Shown here: positions 12,306 through 27,300 of the stretch, piece by piece
Layout: each line of letters starts with the position of its first letter
How positions within the stretch are numbered: the stretch's first letter is position 1
From: Dendrophyllia cribrosa
Taxonomy: Eukaryota > Cnidaria > Anthozoa > Scleractinia > Dendrophylliidae
Length of the DNA: 64,000 nt
Direction of reading: 5' to 3'
Assembly: GCA_024195265.1 (NCBI GenBank)
Contig: JAJLRJ010000004.1
Coordinates: 44,685,068-44,749,067, forward strand
Program-made: the position numbers and the translations under genes
The notes under the pieces: model-generated
Told to the model about the DNA's origin: nothing
Seen by the model: only the letters and a program-made list of their open reading frames with translations
The model's database searches: none

Positions 12306-15300
12306 CCCTTCCCCGGGGTAGCGAACGGACACGAGGTCCCGACGAGGCAAACCTTTACTATACTATATACTATATACTATATACTATATACTATATACTA
12401 TATACTATATACTATATACTATATACTATATACTATACTATACTACTTGATATTGTTATCCTAAGAACAGATAAATAAAGAAAGTTGGTAAATGTTAAGC
12501 TCGGTAATAAAATGAGAGAACGTGACATGATGAACACTTCATCTTTCACAGATTATTCTTTGTTTTTACGCCTGTCGTTTTTCATATGTAAAACCCCTGG
12601 CACAGTTTTGCTCGGAAAAAGACAAAAAGAAACACTTTTGTTAAAAGAGGCCTGTCAAACCTGATCGACTGGAAGAACCCGGAAATGGTGACCCTCGGTA
12701 ATAAGAGCGTCGTCACAGCTACCTGCAGGGAAATAATTTCCAACATATCACTTAATAATGGTAATAGGACTGAGTAAAGTCTAACTTGGTCTGTCATCAT
12801 ACGAGTGATTAACAAATTCGAAGGCTCGATTACCAGCCGCTGTTCGGAAAAATGAACCCACGCTCAAAACCCCAAACCCCTTTACCCCCACCTAAGTTCT
12901 CTCTCGGGGAGGAACAAAGAGCGCACTCGATCGAGAGAGCGGCGGAAATCGGCGTCGTCCAACGAGTTGAAGTCCTATTATCAATTAATCATAACCATTA
13001 CACTGAATTTCCGAGAACAAATTGACATTAAAAAAAAAAGTAGACAAAATTCAAGAGAATATCAATCGTAAGCATTAATACAATTTCATAACTGCAAAAC
13101 TGGCATTGAAATTTCAACTCAAACTCAAGGAAGCTATGCTCATCAACATCCACTGAGAAAAGCCCAATTTAAATCAACAAGTCAAACACGTCAATTTAAC
13201 ACTTACGCTTTAGGCATTGCTTAATATTTACGCCTTCTTTCTTTGTTATTTTTGTATGTAATCGTAGTTAATTATGCATGCTTCTTTAGGTTGTTATAAG
13301 TTCAAACGGTTTTTAAAACACTCTTTGGAACTGACGAAGATGTGAGTTCTTTTGTTTCAAAGTATTATTACTACTTCTATTTGTCATTTGCTAAAGACAA
13401 ACAAGCGGAAAAAAAGTTTCCGAGAGTCAAATTACCATATGTTAGCGATGCAATTTTAATCGAATCACTGATCGGATTTGGTCACGTCATAATAAAAACA
13501 AAAGGTCATTGTCTAGATATATCGATCGATTGTCGCCAAGCTTGACGATATGCGCAGCCAGCCAGCTTGATCGAAGACGGTAAAATATACGGTCACAGGC
13601 GATCAAGATTTAATCAGGCGACTTGAAATACCTTGAATAATTATTGCGAATCATTTCACTCCGTGATTATCGAACAAGATTTTGGACCAAGCACGTTTAA
13701 TGAAATCGGGAAGATTATTTATCGAAGCGAATCCAGCGAGCTTCAATTCAGTGCTTCAGGTACTTCGGTTTATGGTTTGAGCGCAACGCGAATCGAATTC
13801 AATCGAACATTCGAAAAGAAGGAAGATCGTTTCTGTTACAAAAAACGCTGAACTGAACAACTACACTACGAAAACAACAATTTGTAAGTATGATTTCTTT
13901 TTCTTGGGGCATAGCAAACCCGGGTAACAGAAGAAGCGGCGAATTTGTCGCTAAGCTCATCAGACCAGCTCGAATCTCGAATTAGCATTTAGCATCCATT
14001 TGTCGTATTTATTAATTTACTTTCAACGCCGTTCAATGCTGTTTACAACATCTCAATCCATTCTCGACTGGAAAACATCAATTCCATTCGTAGCAGTTGG
14101 GAATAAGGCGATCTTGGAGATTAAATAAACTGAATTCGAGAGATGTTTTCAATACGAAAGGCAAGTCTGTTATGTTCGAAGCTCTTTGGATCGAAAGTCT
14201 GTCTCGATCTATAAAATCTATAAATAAAAGAAAAATTTCGCTATCGAGCGGCTAATTTCATTTCTCATATTTCCGTAAGTTTCTGCTGTTTTGCTTTGGA
14301 ATTGTCGCCGTTTCTACAATATTTCTTTGTCCATTAGTTATAAAAAGGCTTGTTGTCCTTTCGGGCCCTTCAACGCAACGTTCGAAACCTCGAACATTCT
14401 TCTTGGCATAAATTACACTTAGTTAGTAGCTTAAATCCGCTACGGCTTAATATAAGCCGCGTGTATTGTTTTGTAAATGCATTGAATTTTTTTTTCATAG
14501 TTTAGGGATCGCCTTCTAGACCTTCTAGGACTAGGATCTGCGTTTCACCGTTTTGTTGTTTTTACCATTTTTTGTTGGCTTTGTTGGGATAGTGATGTTG
14601 ATGTGTACACGGGGGGCGACAGTTGTCCGGCCGGGGAAGGGGTTGGGGGAATCAATCAATAATCAGCTTAATTTCCCTTTGCATAAAAAATTACAACAAC
14701 TGCAAAAGTGTTCAGGATAGCAAATGTCTTACAACTGCCGAGAGCGCCGAAAATCAAAATTAACAAAAATCCCAAATTTCCCCATTCTGTTCATACCGTC
14801 TGTGTCCTTGGTTGACCCAAGATGTCAAAAGAGATGAATTTGAGGGATTGTCTGCTCAGGAAAGCCCGTCGGACTATTTATGCCGGTGTCAGAGTCCACG
14901 CATGATCCACTGCATTGACAACAGAAGCCTCGAAATTATTTTCCCGAAATCTAGTCCGCGAAACTGTGATCTTCGATTTTTATCAATTGACAACTTTTTT
15001 TTAATAAAAGCGTGCTCTCTTGTCTTTGATTGCCTTGAAGGAACTGTGTGTTCCCCGTTTAAAAATTACTTCGAATGATTAAATCACAACGCAAACATTA
15101 GAAACAACGGAAAAACGTCCCAAGGTCAAACTTGATGTCGCGCACCGTAGTTTTTATTTTTTAGGTGCATCGATTTTTAATTCGCTACCTTTAACATTAA
15201 CTCTAGAGTATTATTTAGGAAAGCGCTAGACGATGTTTACTTGTTAGGCTCAAATAAGGCTTTATTGATTTTTTGATGTTTTTAACTATAGTTTTCTTAA

Positions 15301-18300
15301 TAAGTTTGTAATTTAATAAGTGCATGATTTGTTTTTTATGTATAGATATCTTTTTAGTTTGCAGGACCCCGTTGATAACAGTACTAAAGTACTGGGCCGA
15401 GTTGTTCAAAGCACGATTAAGCTAACCCAGGGTTAGCGTCAATTTTGATTCTATATATGTTTTTTCAAACCAGTCCTGCTTACGAGCCGTTTGCCGTTAA
15501 ACGCGATCGTACTAAATCTCTCTAACATACGTTCATATTGCCTCAGCAGCCTCAGGATAAGACGGTCGTCATGGCGACAGGTTCTCACACGAGTACCATG
15601 ACTATGGGGGAGGAGAAGAGCTCTGTGGTGCAAATTGACATTTCCCCTCAACAGCAGGTCATGGTTTCAAAACCCGAGGAAGGAAGTGTTGAGTCTGAAG
15701 TTGGTGGAACAGTGAACTCGTCGCGGTGGTCTGATGCAGAAACCATGACCCTATTGAGTTTATGGAGGGCGAATTACCGATTAATCAAGGGCAAGAAGAG
15801 GAATTACCAGGAGTGGAACATGATCGCGAGAGAGTTCAACCGGCGTGTGGCTCACTGCTCACTGGGACCCAGGACAGGAAATCAGTGCAAAGTGCGAATA
15901 AAGAACCTGCTTGCAGAATACAACAGGACAAAGGATCAACTCCCGCATTCGTTTTCGTACCATGACATCTTGAAGGAGATCATCACCAACAAAGGCGCGC
16001 CATTTAATCAGGACAATGTTGTGCGAATCAACATTCCTGCGGAGCCGAGTGATAGGTCAGCACCAGTTGTTACTCCTTCCCCTTCCCCTGCCACTCTTGT
16101 CACATTACTCCAAGATAACACCACACCCAAGGTTTTGCGCCCCATTGCACCAGCACCCCAGACCACGCCCCTGAATGCTCCGATAGCGACTCAGGTGGGA
16201 CAGGTTCCAGTGCCGGTACAGGTGTACACCGAGGCAAATTATCAGACTAATCCAAGGACTACATTAACACCGGGGGGTACAGCATCTCATAACGTTCCCA
16301 GCGACGAGGAATCATCTGAAGACGACAGTCACTCTGAAGAGGCGGTTCAGCAAACCCTTAAAAGACCTCACTGGCACAGCACGCCCAACGATCCCTCGCC
16401 AACCAGAAAAAAACCCAGGAAGAACCCAAGACCTGTTAAAATGGCGCAGAGCAGGCAGGAGGATCTCAGCATGATCGCCATTTTACGGGAGTTTTTGGAA
16501 GACAGTCGTAAAAGGGAAGAGGACTTGTTTAAGAGAATTCTGCAGCAGCAGTTAGAAGCGGAAAGCAGATATCAACAGTTTACACTTGATGTGCTCAAGG
16601 AGATTGGAAAAATGTTCAAGAAAGAGTGATGGTCGGTCTGGTTCAGATTTCTAAACAAGTCGATAAACAGAATTTGAATTCAAACCCTTGGAATACTTTT
16701 ACAGCAAAACATTCTGTGCGTGTACATTATATTATCGTTAGCCACTCCATCCAAGTAAGGGATCATATAAAAACTTTAAAAAAAAAAAATTAAAAAAAAA
16801 AACAGTGAAACATTTTTCTGAAAGTATATGTTGAAAGTCTGTAAAAATGTTGTTATTATTGCCGTTGGGTTTTAGCACTGAGTCTTATTAGCTACCAAAG
16901 AACTGATTCAGTTATATACAATTGGTTTTGGTTAAGCTTCTACATTGTTAAGTTCATTCTAATTTGTAAAATAAAGTTGTTATTGTCATTTAGGGACTGT
17001 GCAATAATTATCGGGGAGGGGGGGTTGGAAAACCGGAGGGGGGGGGGGGGGGGCATGAAGTAAAATCAAAGCAAGGATAGGGGGGCTCAAAGTAAAATAA
17101 GTCACTCAAGAGGAGGGGGGGCTTAACATTTTATTTCAAGTGTTTATAGTTTTCACTGAAAGACACGATGATCTGTTCTATGGCTGAACTGCAATTTCAA
17201 TCTGTTGCAATACGATTATCTATTCTTCTCTATCTCTACAGTCTCTATAATATAGAGACGAATATTGTGATAAAGCGTTTCTGGCTTTTTAAATTTGAAT
17301 AGCCCAATTTCGATATATTAAAATTCACCTTGAAACAAGACCACTGCGAGGCTTAGGGGAATGATAGTAAGGATTTATATGGTTTATTTCTCTAAGCCTC
17401 GTAGTGTTGTCTTTTGTTTCAAGTTGAATTTTAATACATCGAAATTGTGCTATTGTCAACAACATTTGAACAGTAGAATATAGTTATATACCAGTGCAAA
17501 TATTTTGCCCTGGTGAAAATATTTTGCTCCAGTTCAAATATTTTGCACTGTGCAGACAAAATTGTACCAAAATCATAATTTCACTACAACATAGATAATT
17601 GTATTGCAACAGATTGAAGATGTACCTCAACCAGCATGGTCTTAAGGTGGTCAGACATGAGGGGTCATGTAGCAGTGACATGTAGCAGCGACAAAAATTT
17701 GTGTAGTACACATTGAGGGACATGTAGCAGGGAGTGTAGCAGAGACATGTAACAGGGAAAAATTCATAGCGCTTGCACACCACATGAAAATGTCGCGGGG
17801 ACATGTCTCAGGGACATGTTGCAGCGACACGTTCCCTCGTGTGAACTGATGCTATCATAATTGTGCAACACCAATTTTGGGGACATTTTGTCCCCCGCAA
17901 CGTGTCCCATGAAGTTCAACAAGTTGAACACCGTGAGACATGTCGCGGGGACAAAATGTCCCCAAGATTGGTGTTGCACAATTATGATAGTATAAGTTCA
18001 AACAAGGGGACGTGTCGCTGCAACATGTCCCCGCGACATTTGCATGCGGTGTGCAAGCGCTATGATTTTTTCCCTGCTACATGTCCCCGCTACACTCCCT
18101 GCTACATGTCCCTCAGTGTGTACTACACAAACTTTTGTCGTTGCTACATGTCGCTGCGACATGTCCCTGCTACATGACCCCTCATGTCTGACCACCTTTA
18201 AGATCAGTGGAGGTAAAATGGCACTGGTTGCACGAGTTCTCCAGTACGCTAGTGGTGATCATTTTTGCATCCCACGAGAAACCCAAGAGCACGTTAATGA

Positions 18301-21300
18301 GGAAATGAGTTCCAGTGCAAGCAACTCGGATTTGCAATGAAGTGATTCAGAAGTGGAATCGGATGGCTTTGTCGAACACTGCTTCGAGGTCATGTTCGTT
18401 CCGGATATGGATGTCCAACAAGTAAACATGTAGTATTGCTGTATATCCACGTCTGGAACAAACATTACTTCGTAGCAATAACAGGTGGGTGTATATTAAG
18501 AAAATGCTGGGTATTTGTATATAAAAGGTGTGTGAAGGGGGGGGGGGGGGGGGGGGGGGCAATAACTAAATTCAGTTCTTTTGAAGGGGGGGTATTACCT
18601 AATATTTTCCTACTTGAAGCCCATTTTCCGGCCCCCCCCCTCCTGATAATTATTGCACAGTCCCTTATATTTATCTCACCTGAGCTGCCTGGACACGGTA
18701 ACGTATAACCGTAGCTGTCGTTTTGTACAAACTGCCTGTCATTTAGTTTTGTTGTGCAGTACATTTCAAAGCAGTCCAGGCACATGGCATGTCCATCCTG
18801 ACATGGGAATACAATAACAGTATCCCTGAAAAAAAGGGAGGAAATTTGTAACTTTTAAACACAGAATTCAGCCTGATAGACTAAGGGAAGTGTTTTAATA
18901 TTTTTCTTTACAAATAGTTGAGCTCGCGTGATGTAAAACAAAAACGAAAATGGCGAGAACAGCGAGTAACGACTGCGTCCACGCCGCTCGTAGCCTTAAG
19001 GTGGCTCCTAATAGTTTAAACATTCCCATCATGATACATCTATGATATTCAATCACAGCTACACCAGTAAAGTTAAGAGAAAATGTTTAGTACAGTTTTT
19101 TTAGTACAGGTTTAGGTGGCTACGACATCAAAATTTGTTACCATGGCAATGTCAAAAGAGGCCAAAAAGACCCCATTTTCAACCTTTTGAGGCTAATAAC
19201 TTCAAAACTGCACGGTGAATTTTTTTGATTTTTATATATTTTCGTCTTATAAACATAAACATTGGTGCCAGTTTTGAAAAAAATCTGTACATAGGATTGA
19301 GAGATATGTCATTTTTACAAAAAATTAAGGTAGCTCTGAACTCTATGTACAGAATTTTTAAAAAAAATTGTGAAAATGTTTCTCTTGCCAATTAAACAAA
19401 AATATATCGAAAACAAAACCTTTCACCGTGTAGTTTATAAGTTATTAGCCTCAAATGGTTCAAAATAGCGTTTTTTCCTCTTTTCGCATTGCCATGGCAA
19501 CGAATGATGACGTCATTTGGATACCACCTCGTTGATTGATAAAAGATTTACTGGTTTCAAGTAAAAGATTTTTAGCCACACCATCGGGCTAGTTGTAATG
19601 GAATGCAAAAGACGAGAAGGCTGAACAATATGGAGTCACCTTTAGTTTAATCGTTTCTTGGAGGGAAAGATGAGATAAAGCAAGTGCTGGATCTTAAAAT
19701 TTGTTCTGTGTTTATACATTATTTTGATATTTCACAGAATGTAAAGCTGCCAGCCGCGGGTCATGGGTGTAAATCAAGGTTCTTCTTTGAATCCAGGACG
19801 AGTATTAAATGAAGGGCCGAGAGCATGTCCAGCCTATATGACTTTTTAGGCCTTTTTCTATTTTTTCTCGCTCAGAATAGCTCAGAATAGCCTCATTTTA
19901 TCGTACAACGAATAATATCACAAGCCCTTGTCGAATTTGCACTAACCCTAAGGAATTTGACCAATTTACCTGAAAAAAGCAGAGTTCTGGCCCTCCAGTG
20001 CTTTGACGGTACATTCAGAGCGTAATTTCGAAGCCATTTGAAAGCAGTTTGGCCGTGAGAATACGCGACTGCAATACTTCTGACCAGTGCCAACAACTAA
20101 ACGAAAATACCGTTATTTACGCACGCCTGGCTCGCTTATCTATCGTGAGCTCACTGCGGCAACACATCGCCTCTGTAGCGTGTGTGTAAGCCAACGTGTA
20201 TGAGGCCCGTCCGGTGATTGAAAGACATCATTAAGTCCGGAAATCCTTGAGTCTCTAGCACTTCTCAAAGAAACGAGTCGTGTTTCTTGTCCTTCCTTGT
20301 GTCTGAAGCGCCATTTAGCGCTCGAGGTGAAAAACGGACCTTGGTCGGGAAGACGAGCCGGCGGGAAAGTCTGGAATCACTTCGGATCAGAAAAGGGGCA
20401 GCGTTGAGAGTTGTGGGCCATTTCCCATCCCGTGCCGTGGTCGAAATGCCCGATATCCGAAGTGCTTTGAGACTTATAGTATTTTGCAATAACTTTCGGG
20501 TGGGAACTCCATTTCGGTTTTGTTGTAGGATTTCCCGACATGCTTTGCGACAGTGGTAGATGGGTCCGCTGTGCGTGGTCGGGCACTTGAAATACAGCTT
20601 TGGGCAGCTCGAAGTGAGTTGTTGCTGGCCGGCGGGAAGACGTTTCGCATTTGGAGTCTTTAATGCAACATTAAATTCGATCTAAAAGGATTTTGAAATC
20701 GAGATACGCGTTTTGATGCGTATCAACCTTTTAATAATAAAACTTAGGCTGAAGTGAGCATGTGTTCGTCTGTGGTCTAGTGGTTTGGTCGGGGATTTGC
20801 GCTCGGACGGCTCCGGGTTCGAATCACGCTCGGCCTCATTTTTTTTTTTTTTTTCTTTCTTTCTTCGAACTGGACATTATGAAAGTGATTTACTTTTTTT
20901 GCGTTCGTCAAAATTTCTAACGTTTAATTTTACAAAAATATCGAACCGTGTCAGTGCGAAAACAGAAGCTTACCGCAATATTGCGTTACAATAGGAGCCT
21001 TTGATTGATTGATTTTTTTTTTTGAATACGGTATTTCTCGAAAACGACGGAAAAAACAACGGAAAAAAATTCGGAACAATGTTTTGCAACTAATTTCTAG
21101 TTCACATGCCAAAATTGGACAAATCTGAGCAAGAAAAAATAAAAAAGGCCTAAAAAGTCATATAGGCTGGACATGCTCTCGGCCCTTCAAATGTGTTAAA
21201 CCAACCAAAGTAAACATATTGTATTTTTAACCAATCAGATAAATAGAAAACATATCCAATCATGGCTTGGCTTGAGTGAGTTTTCCCTCGCTTGGCACTG

Positions 21301-24300
21301 TTTTTGCCGCAAGTTTCATGTGTTTTTGGTGTCACTTCTGTCAGCCATTACGACACACCTCAAAAGAACAGTTTTAAAGGCCTATGTTCACCCAATTGGC
21401 TTTGCGCGCCCAGGCTGATTTTCGCACAGACGGAAAATCGAAAAATCGACGTGCCAGCCAATCATAACGCTACATTAAACAATTGAACCATTTCAAAACA
21501 AAAACACAAGCGCGCAAAGCAGATTGGGTGAACATGGGCCTTTAAATTGAGTGTTGTAAAACGAAAACCAAAGTACTCACTCTGGCTTATCAAAAGAAAT
21601 ACAGTCAATCCAACTCAATGAAAAAAATGTCACCGGCGCCAAGCGCAGTAAAACGTGTGCGAGCAAGTCACCAAGGCACCAGATTGGATTGGTTTTGCTT
21701 TAAAATGATGCAATTTCTTTGACCCAATATAACCAAGCATAGTAACGCAAAACCAAAGCAAACTACTTTCTATATGCTCTATTTCGGGCATAACTAATCA
21801 ATGACATCAATGAGTAATCAATGGGTAATCAATTGATTAATCATTGAGTATTGCCAATACTCAATGAGTAATCAATGATTAATTGAACCCAAAAAATTTT
21901 GTGGGTCATTGATTACTCATTGATGTCATTGATTACTCATTTTAAACCAAAATAGACCTTCCAGTACACCCATTTCTCTTCCTGCCACCCACCAGGGGTC
22001 AGAAAAGGGCTCAGAAAAGGTGAAGCCCTGAGACTTTTAAAAAACAAATTCCTCAGCAAAATCATTCAGTGAGAATATCAACAACTTCAAAGCACGCCTC
22101 CATGCTAGAGGCTACACTCACAATCTCATTGAGAAAATAATTTCCGAGGTAAAATTCAATGAATGGAATCATCTTTGCAGCAAAAGGAGAATGTGCGAAA
22201 AAGAATTCTGCCTTTCGTAACAATGTACCACCCGGCGTTGCCTAGTCTTAAAACATCTTAATGAGCAAATGGCATTTAATTCAGAACCAACCATTGCTAA
22301 GAGAAATATAAAAAGAGCCTCCCCTTATCTCATACAAAGAAGGAAAATCCTTGGGGGATATATCCCGGGGGGGATATACTTGCTAGAGCAAAACTCTAAA
22401 GGTCACATTCCACGTTATCACGAGCTTATGAGTCGTGTCTGGCCTGTCAACACCTCTTTTTATGCAAATCAATGACTAATCAATGACCAAAAATTTTGTG
22501 GGTCATTGATTAGTCATTGAGTACTCATTGAGTATTGGCAATACTCGATGAGTAATCAATTGATTACTCATTGATTACATTGATGTCATTGATTAGTTAA
22601 GCCTGGTCTATTAAAAACCGCTGAAACTGGTACTCAACGCAATGAATCAATGAAAATTCGAAGCAAGTACATGAAACCAGCACCAAGCGTGAAAAAAAAA
22701 CCGCATTTACTTACTTTGTATCTGTACAGGCTAAACAGGGAATATCCCTGGTATTTGAACGAATTAAAGGAAGGGCCACACATCGGTCTCCTTCATCGGT
22801 TGGGTGCTTAGCGCATTTAAAGTAAAATACCTGCCGGGAAAACATTCAAAAAGAACAATTTTATAAGATTTACGAAGCAAGTAAAACATAAGCTTGCCTT
22901 GTTTTGGACAAAAAGGAAATTTGACTCTAGTAGTAAATTACTGTTCAACACTATCCAAGAAAATGGATGCGAGGGATACCCCAGCATCATGTCACCAGTA
23001 CCCATGTATACACCTGGGTGGAGAGATTTCATTTCTTTCTACCCACCTTGATAGGCCACTTTTGATATATTAAAATTCAACTTGATAATGAGGCTAAGAG
23101 GACACAAACAAAAGAAATGAATTAACACGTTTTTTCATTCCCTTTGTTTGTGTCCTCTAAACCTCAATAAAAGTTGAATTTTAATATATCGAAAGTTGCC
23201 TATTAGCTCTTACAAGGTCTTCTCTGATTTGCTGAGAAAACAATAGAACAAAGAACACAACAATGGACCCTAGTTCTGAAAACAACAGAGCTGCATGATA
23301 CCCAGGTCCAATAAAATAAGAGGTTGTAAAGAGCTGTGTGGTATCTGGAAATTTGAGAGACAGCGTGAAGCAAAGTTTCTTGTCTAAGGAAACAAGATGA
23401 TGGCATGCAGAGATCAGGCCCACGTCACCAACCTTCAGAACTGAAGTAAAACATGCTAACATCGCCATGCCTTCACAATAGTAGTAGCTGGAATAAATCT
23501 CTATTGACAGCCATGAACATAACAAACAGACAATATTATTCATACCGCTGAATCCCCCTCACATCCTGGAGTTTTGCATGATCCTCTGATTCTACTGGAC
23601 TTCAGGACATCATCCCAACTGCTGGGATCCTATATAGAAATGAATGAAATGAAAACTGGGTAGCCTGTGGTAAACCAACTGATAGTCAGTGTAGCCTGCT
23701 TGGCAGGCACTAGGAAGGAGAGGTGAAGGCTGCCTTCCTCCCTCCATTCATGCTCCATTCTCTCTCCTTTCTCGTGCCTGCCACGCAGGCTACATTTTTG
23801 TGTGAGGTTCCAATTTGTGAAAATCATGCAAAACTGAGTTGTAATTTTTTTCCAACATTCAATAAATGAATTATCTATCAGTTTCTTGTAAAAACTGACA
23901 GGGGAACCAACGTACACAGCTTGCAATCTTAATAATGGAGTACATAATAATGCATTAGTTTTTGCAGGTTTTATTTCATGAACCTTAAACCATGAGATGT
24001 GGGAAAATAATAAAAAAAGAAAACCCATGCAAAAATAATAACTTTATATTAAATACCTGACTCAGAACCATTGCCCCTTCATTGCAGCGTGAACAACAAA
24101 CTCTGAGCTTCCCTGGGGTAATATCTTTACAAGTCTTGCAGTAAACAAAATAGCTGGCTCGACGCTGATTTGCAGATACTTAAAAGTAAATGGCAACAAA
24201 GCAAAGTTGACAAATATGATGCCTTCAGCCAATTTATATAATAACTAAAATGCAATCTAAGGCAATCTGTTTCAATGTAATGGAATGTCACCAAATTCAC

Positions 24301-27300
24301 AACCTACTTTTTGAACTGGGCAGGGGGGGGGGGGGGGGGGGGGGGTAACATTTTATATTCAGATGATTTTAATTCTGAATTATAAATACATGTACCTCTT
24401 TCAAGCAAAGTTCTTAAACTTCTATTAGTAAATTATTTGTTACCTTGGAAAGAACACTGATTTCATTAAACATTTGAATCACAAATTTAAACTTGGTTAC
24501 CTGATTTAAGTTTACAATGACTCTCATTAACATCCTTGCATGACTTTGACTGTAAATTTTGCAATTGAATTTTACATTGTATATTAGTACTGCAGGTTTA
24601 TCATCTTTTATTTACTTTATTTTATTAAATTTTAATTCTTTTTTTTTCATTTCATCTTGCTAGCTGTATTTTCCTAATAATTTGTATAAATATATATATT
24701 GTGTATAGACGTTATCTTCATATCTTCATATCTGATGTCCGATCTCATTCTCATAAAATGTAAAGCGCAACTGATTATATTATATAGAAGTGCACGCTAT
24801 ATAAAATGTAAAATATTATTATTATTATTATATCTACTATTAATTATGTATATCCTTAATTATTTTAAATTCACAGTTGCATTTATACGAGCCTCGGCTC
24901 ATTTGCGATATGTGGTTAAATAAAGTTTACCTACCTACCTACAAAAACTTTATATGGGAAGGTAACTTGATTTTAACATTAGTCTTTGAGTGAAATTTAA
25001 GACAGCACATCTGGAAAGTAAAATAGTGGCAAATTGTGCTGTTTATTTGTATACTTTATTTGCTTATTGCAAGGTTTCAGAGTCATAGGTAATTTATGTA
25101 GTAAGATTACTTCACATGGGGCAGACATGGCCATGACAATTTGGAAACTCTGCAGAAATATTAAGGAAGACAGTTGTTTGGTGATCATCATACAGCTAGA
25201 TAAATATTCAATGACTCAACTCAATGTTCATTAAATTTGCTGCATTGTACACCATTGTTCTTTTTAGGGTCAAATGGTGTAATGGGAAAGTTGGCAACAT
25301 GCTTCACAAAAAGCTAGGTACACGTAGGATTGATGAAAGGTTTCAATATTATTATTGCAAACTGCTCAGTTTTAGGACCATGTAGCAGTGAAATTGCAGC
25401 AAATGGCTTTATTAATTTCTATACCTTCTTCTGCACCATCTTCCTCTTCTTCTCCAACAGTATCCAGGCAAAGTTTGGACAATGGAGTTGCCACGCCCTT
25501 TGCAGCTCTTGCAGACCAGCGGCCACCGCGAACAGCATGGATAACACTTTGGTTGGGAATATCAGCATCCTGATAAATGACCAAATACATATTTAAATAT
25601 TTATAATTTAAGAAACTAATGGTCCCCCATCCCAGATGGGATGCCACACACGCAGTGCTTTACACAGTTATCTCTTGTAATTTTGTTTTTAATTAATACA
25701 GGTTTCTATAATGGTTTGCTGGTACCAATTTATACATCATTTTATTGTGCCAAAGGACTAGAAAATGTGTTCATTATAAAAGGGGTTCATTATATCTAGG
25801 TTCTTTGCCATACATTTTACTATAGGACCTGCCAGGGGGGGGAGGCCCGTGTCGCTTGTCTGAATTTTAAAATGTCTCATGTCGATGTTTTATCAATGCT
25901 TCACGTCGTCGTCGGATATTGAACGAACATAGTTTGTCGGAATTTTAGAAAAGGTGGATAATGGTACGTTATAAAGAAACGCCTACAGTTCTACAATAGC
26001 TCAGTTATCGTTCGGTGCGCATCGAACATGTAACATGCTACTATAGCCATTCATGGTAACTGACCTGTGTACAACATTTTTAGACCAACTGACCTGATAA
26101 ATGGTGGAGGCACGGTGGTTTAGTGGTTAGCGTGTTTAACTTTCGTTTGATAGGTCGGTGAAAAAAATATGCCAAACCACTGTTCTTTGTTGCTAATTCT
26201 CGACTTTGATGTCACTGTCGGAATTGTGCCGCGAAAGATTGTCTTTTGTCGCAATTTCATTTTATGCGCTGTCGCTACTTTTTGGGTCATGTCGCCTGTC
26301 CGAATTTACCCTGGCAGGGCCTCATTATTCATTATACCAGAGTCTTTGTTTTTAATGAGTTCGTTATATTGGGGTTATACTGTAACAACAGAAAGCAAGG
26401 TGCATGATGAAAATAATAGAAATTAACAACCAGTAAACTCTTCTAACAATGCAATTATAATCTATTACATTTAAAAAAGATATTCAGGGGCATTGCTAGC
26501 CTTTAAGCCAATAGACAAATTTGGCTAACGCATTGTTGTACCCAATTCAAACCTTCTGGGAATAAGATTCTTTGTTCACAATATTTCCATATAATTTCCA
26601 TGTCAATGCTTCATTGATATGGAAATATGACGAACAAAGAGTTCTAATCCCAAAAGGTTTGAATTGGGTACAACAATGCGTTAGCCGAATTTGTCTATAA
26701 GCCCAGGCTTAACAGGAATTTCTATGATTTGATTCCTCGCGAAGCGAGGGCTGAAGGCCCGAGCGTAGCGAGGTTAATAAATTTGACGGCCAAAGGCCGC
26801 TCGGGTGCTCGGGTCTCGGGAGCTGAGCCGCGCCAAATCGAGCGAAAAATATATTTATATGTATATATATACTGAAGATGTCGTGCAGTTGCCTGGCAAC
26901 AAAAATCGCGACCGCTGACAATGGCGCGCTTCATGTTTATTCATAGAGGCGAAGATCGGCGAATGGCGGCCGGGCTGTCTGTGAAAAAGTGTTTACTCTC
27001 GGTGAAACACGACCAATTTCTGATGTAAATGAGAAAGAACAGCAAACACAACAACGCTGGATTCAACAAGTGGCTGGAAATCCTTTCCCGAGAAGATTAA
27101 CCACCGAAACTCCGCTGGAGCGAGAACGACGACTTGAAATTCAGCGCGATCGAGCAACGAAGAAACAACGACAGCATCGATTACAAAGACTTCGAACGGC
27201 CTAGGCACACCGTTTGAGTTGGTTCAAACGCCTTGACCAAATGCCTCCATTAGAATTCTGAACGAAACCGATCAGAAGAGGCGACACCCACTGGAAGTGT

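Larger units (their letters stand above)
16992..18664. mobile_element. TIR element AGGGACTGTGCAATAATTATC
   Basis: AGGGACTGTGCAATAATTAT at the left end is matched by its inverse at 18640-18664, next to parkin exon 6. Poly-G-rich subterminal blocks sit inside both ends. A second palindromic element (17646-18197) is nested in it. No transposase frame seen. Confidence 0.6.

Noticed and set aside
18347..18785. Pro-rich frames over 18465-18785
   Set aside because: The poly-Pro comes from the poly-G tract at 18537. Only the part at 18680-18825 is real, as parkin exon 6.
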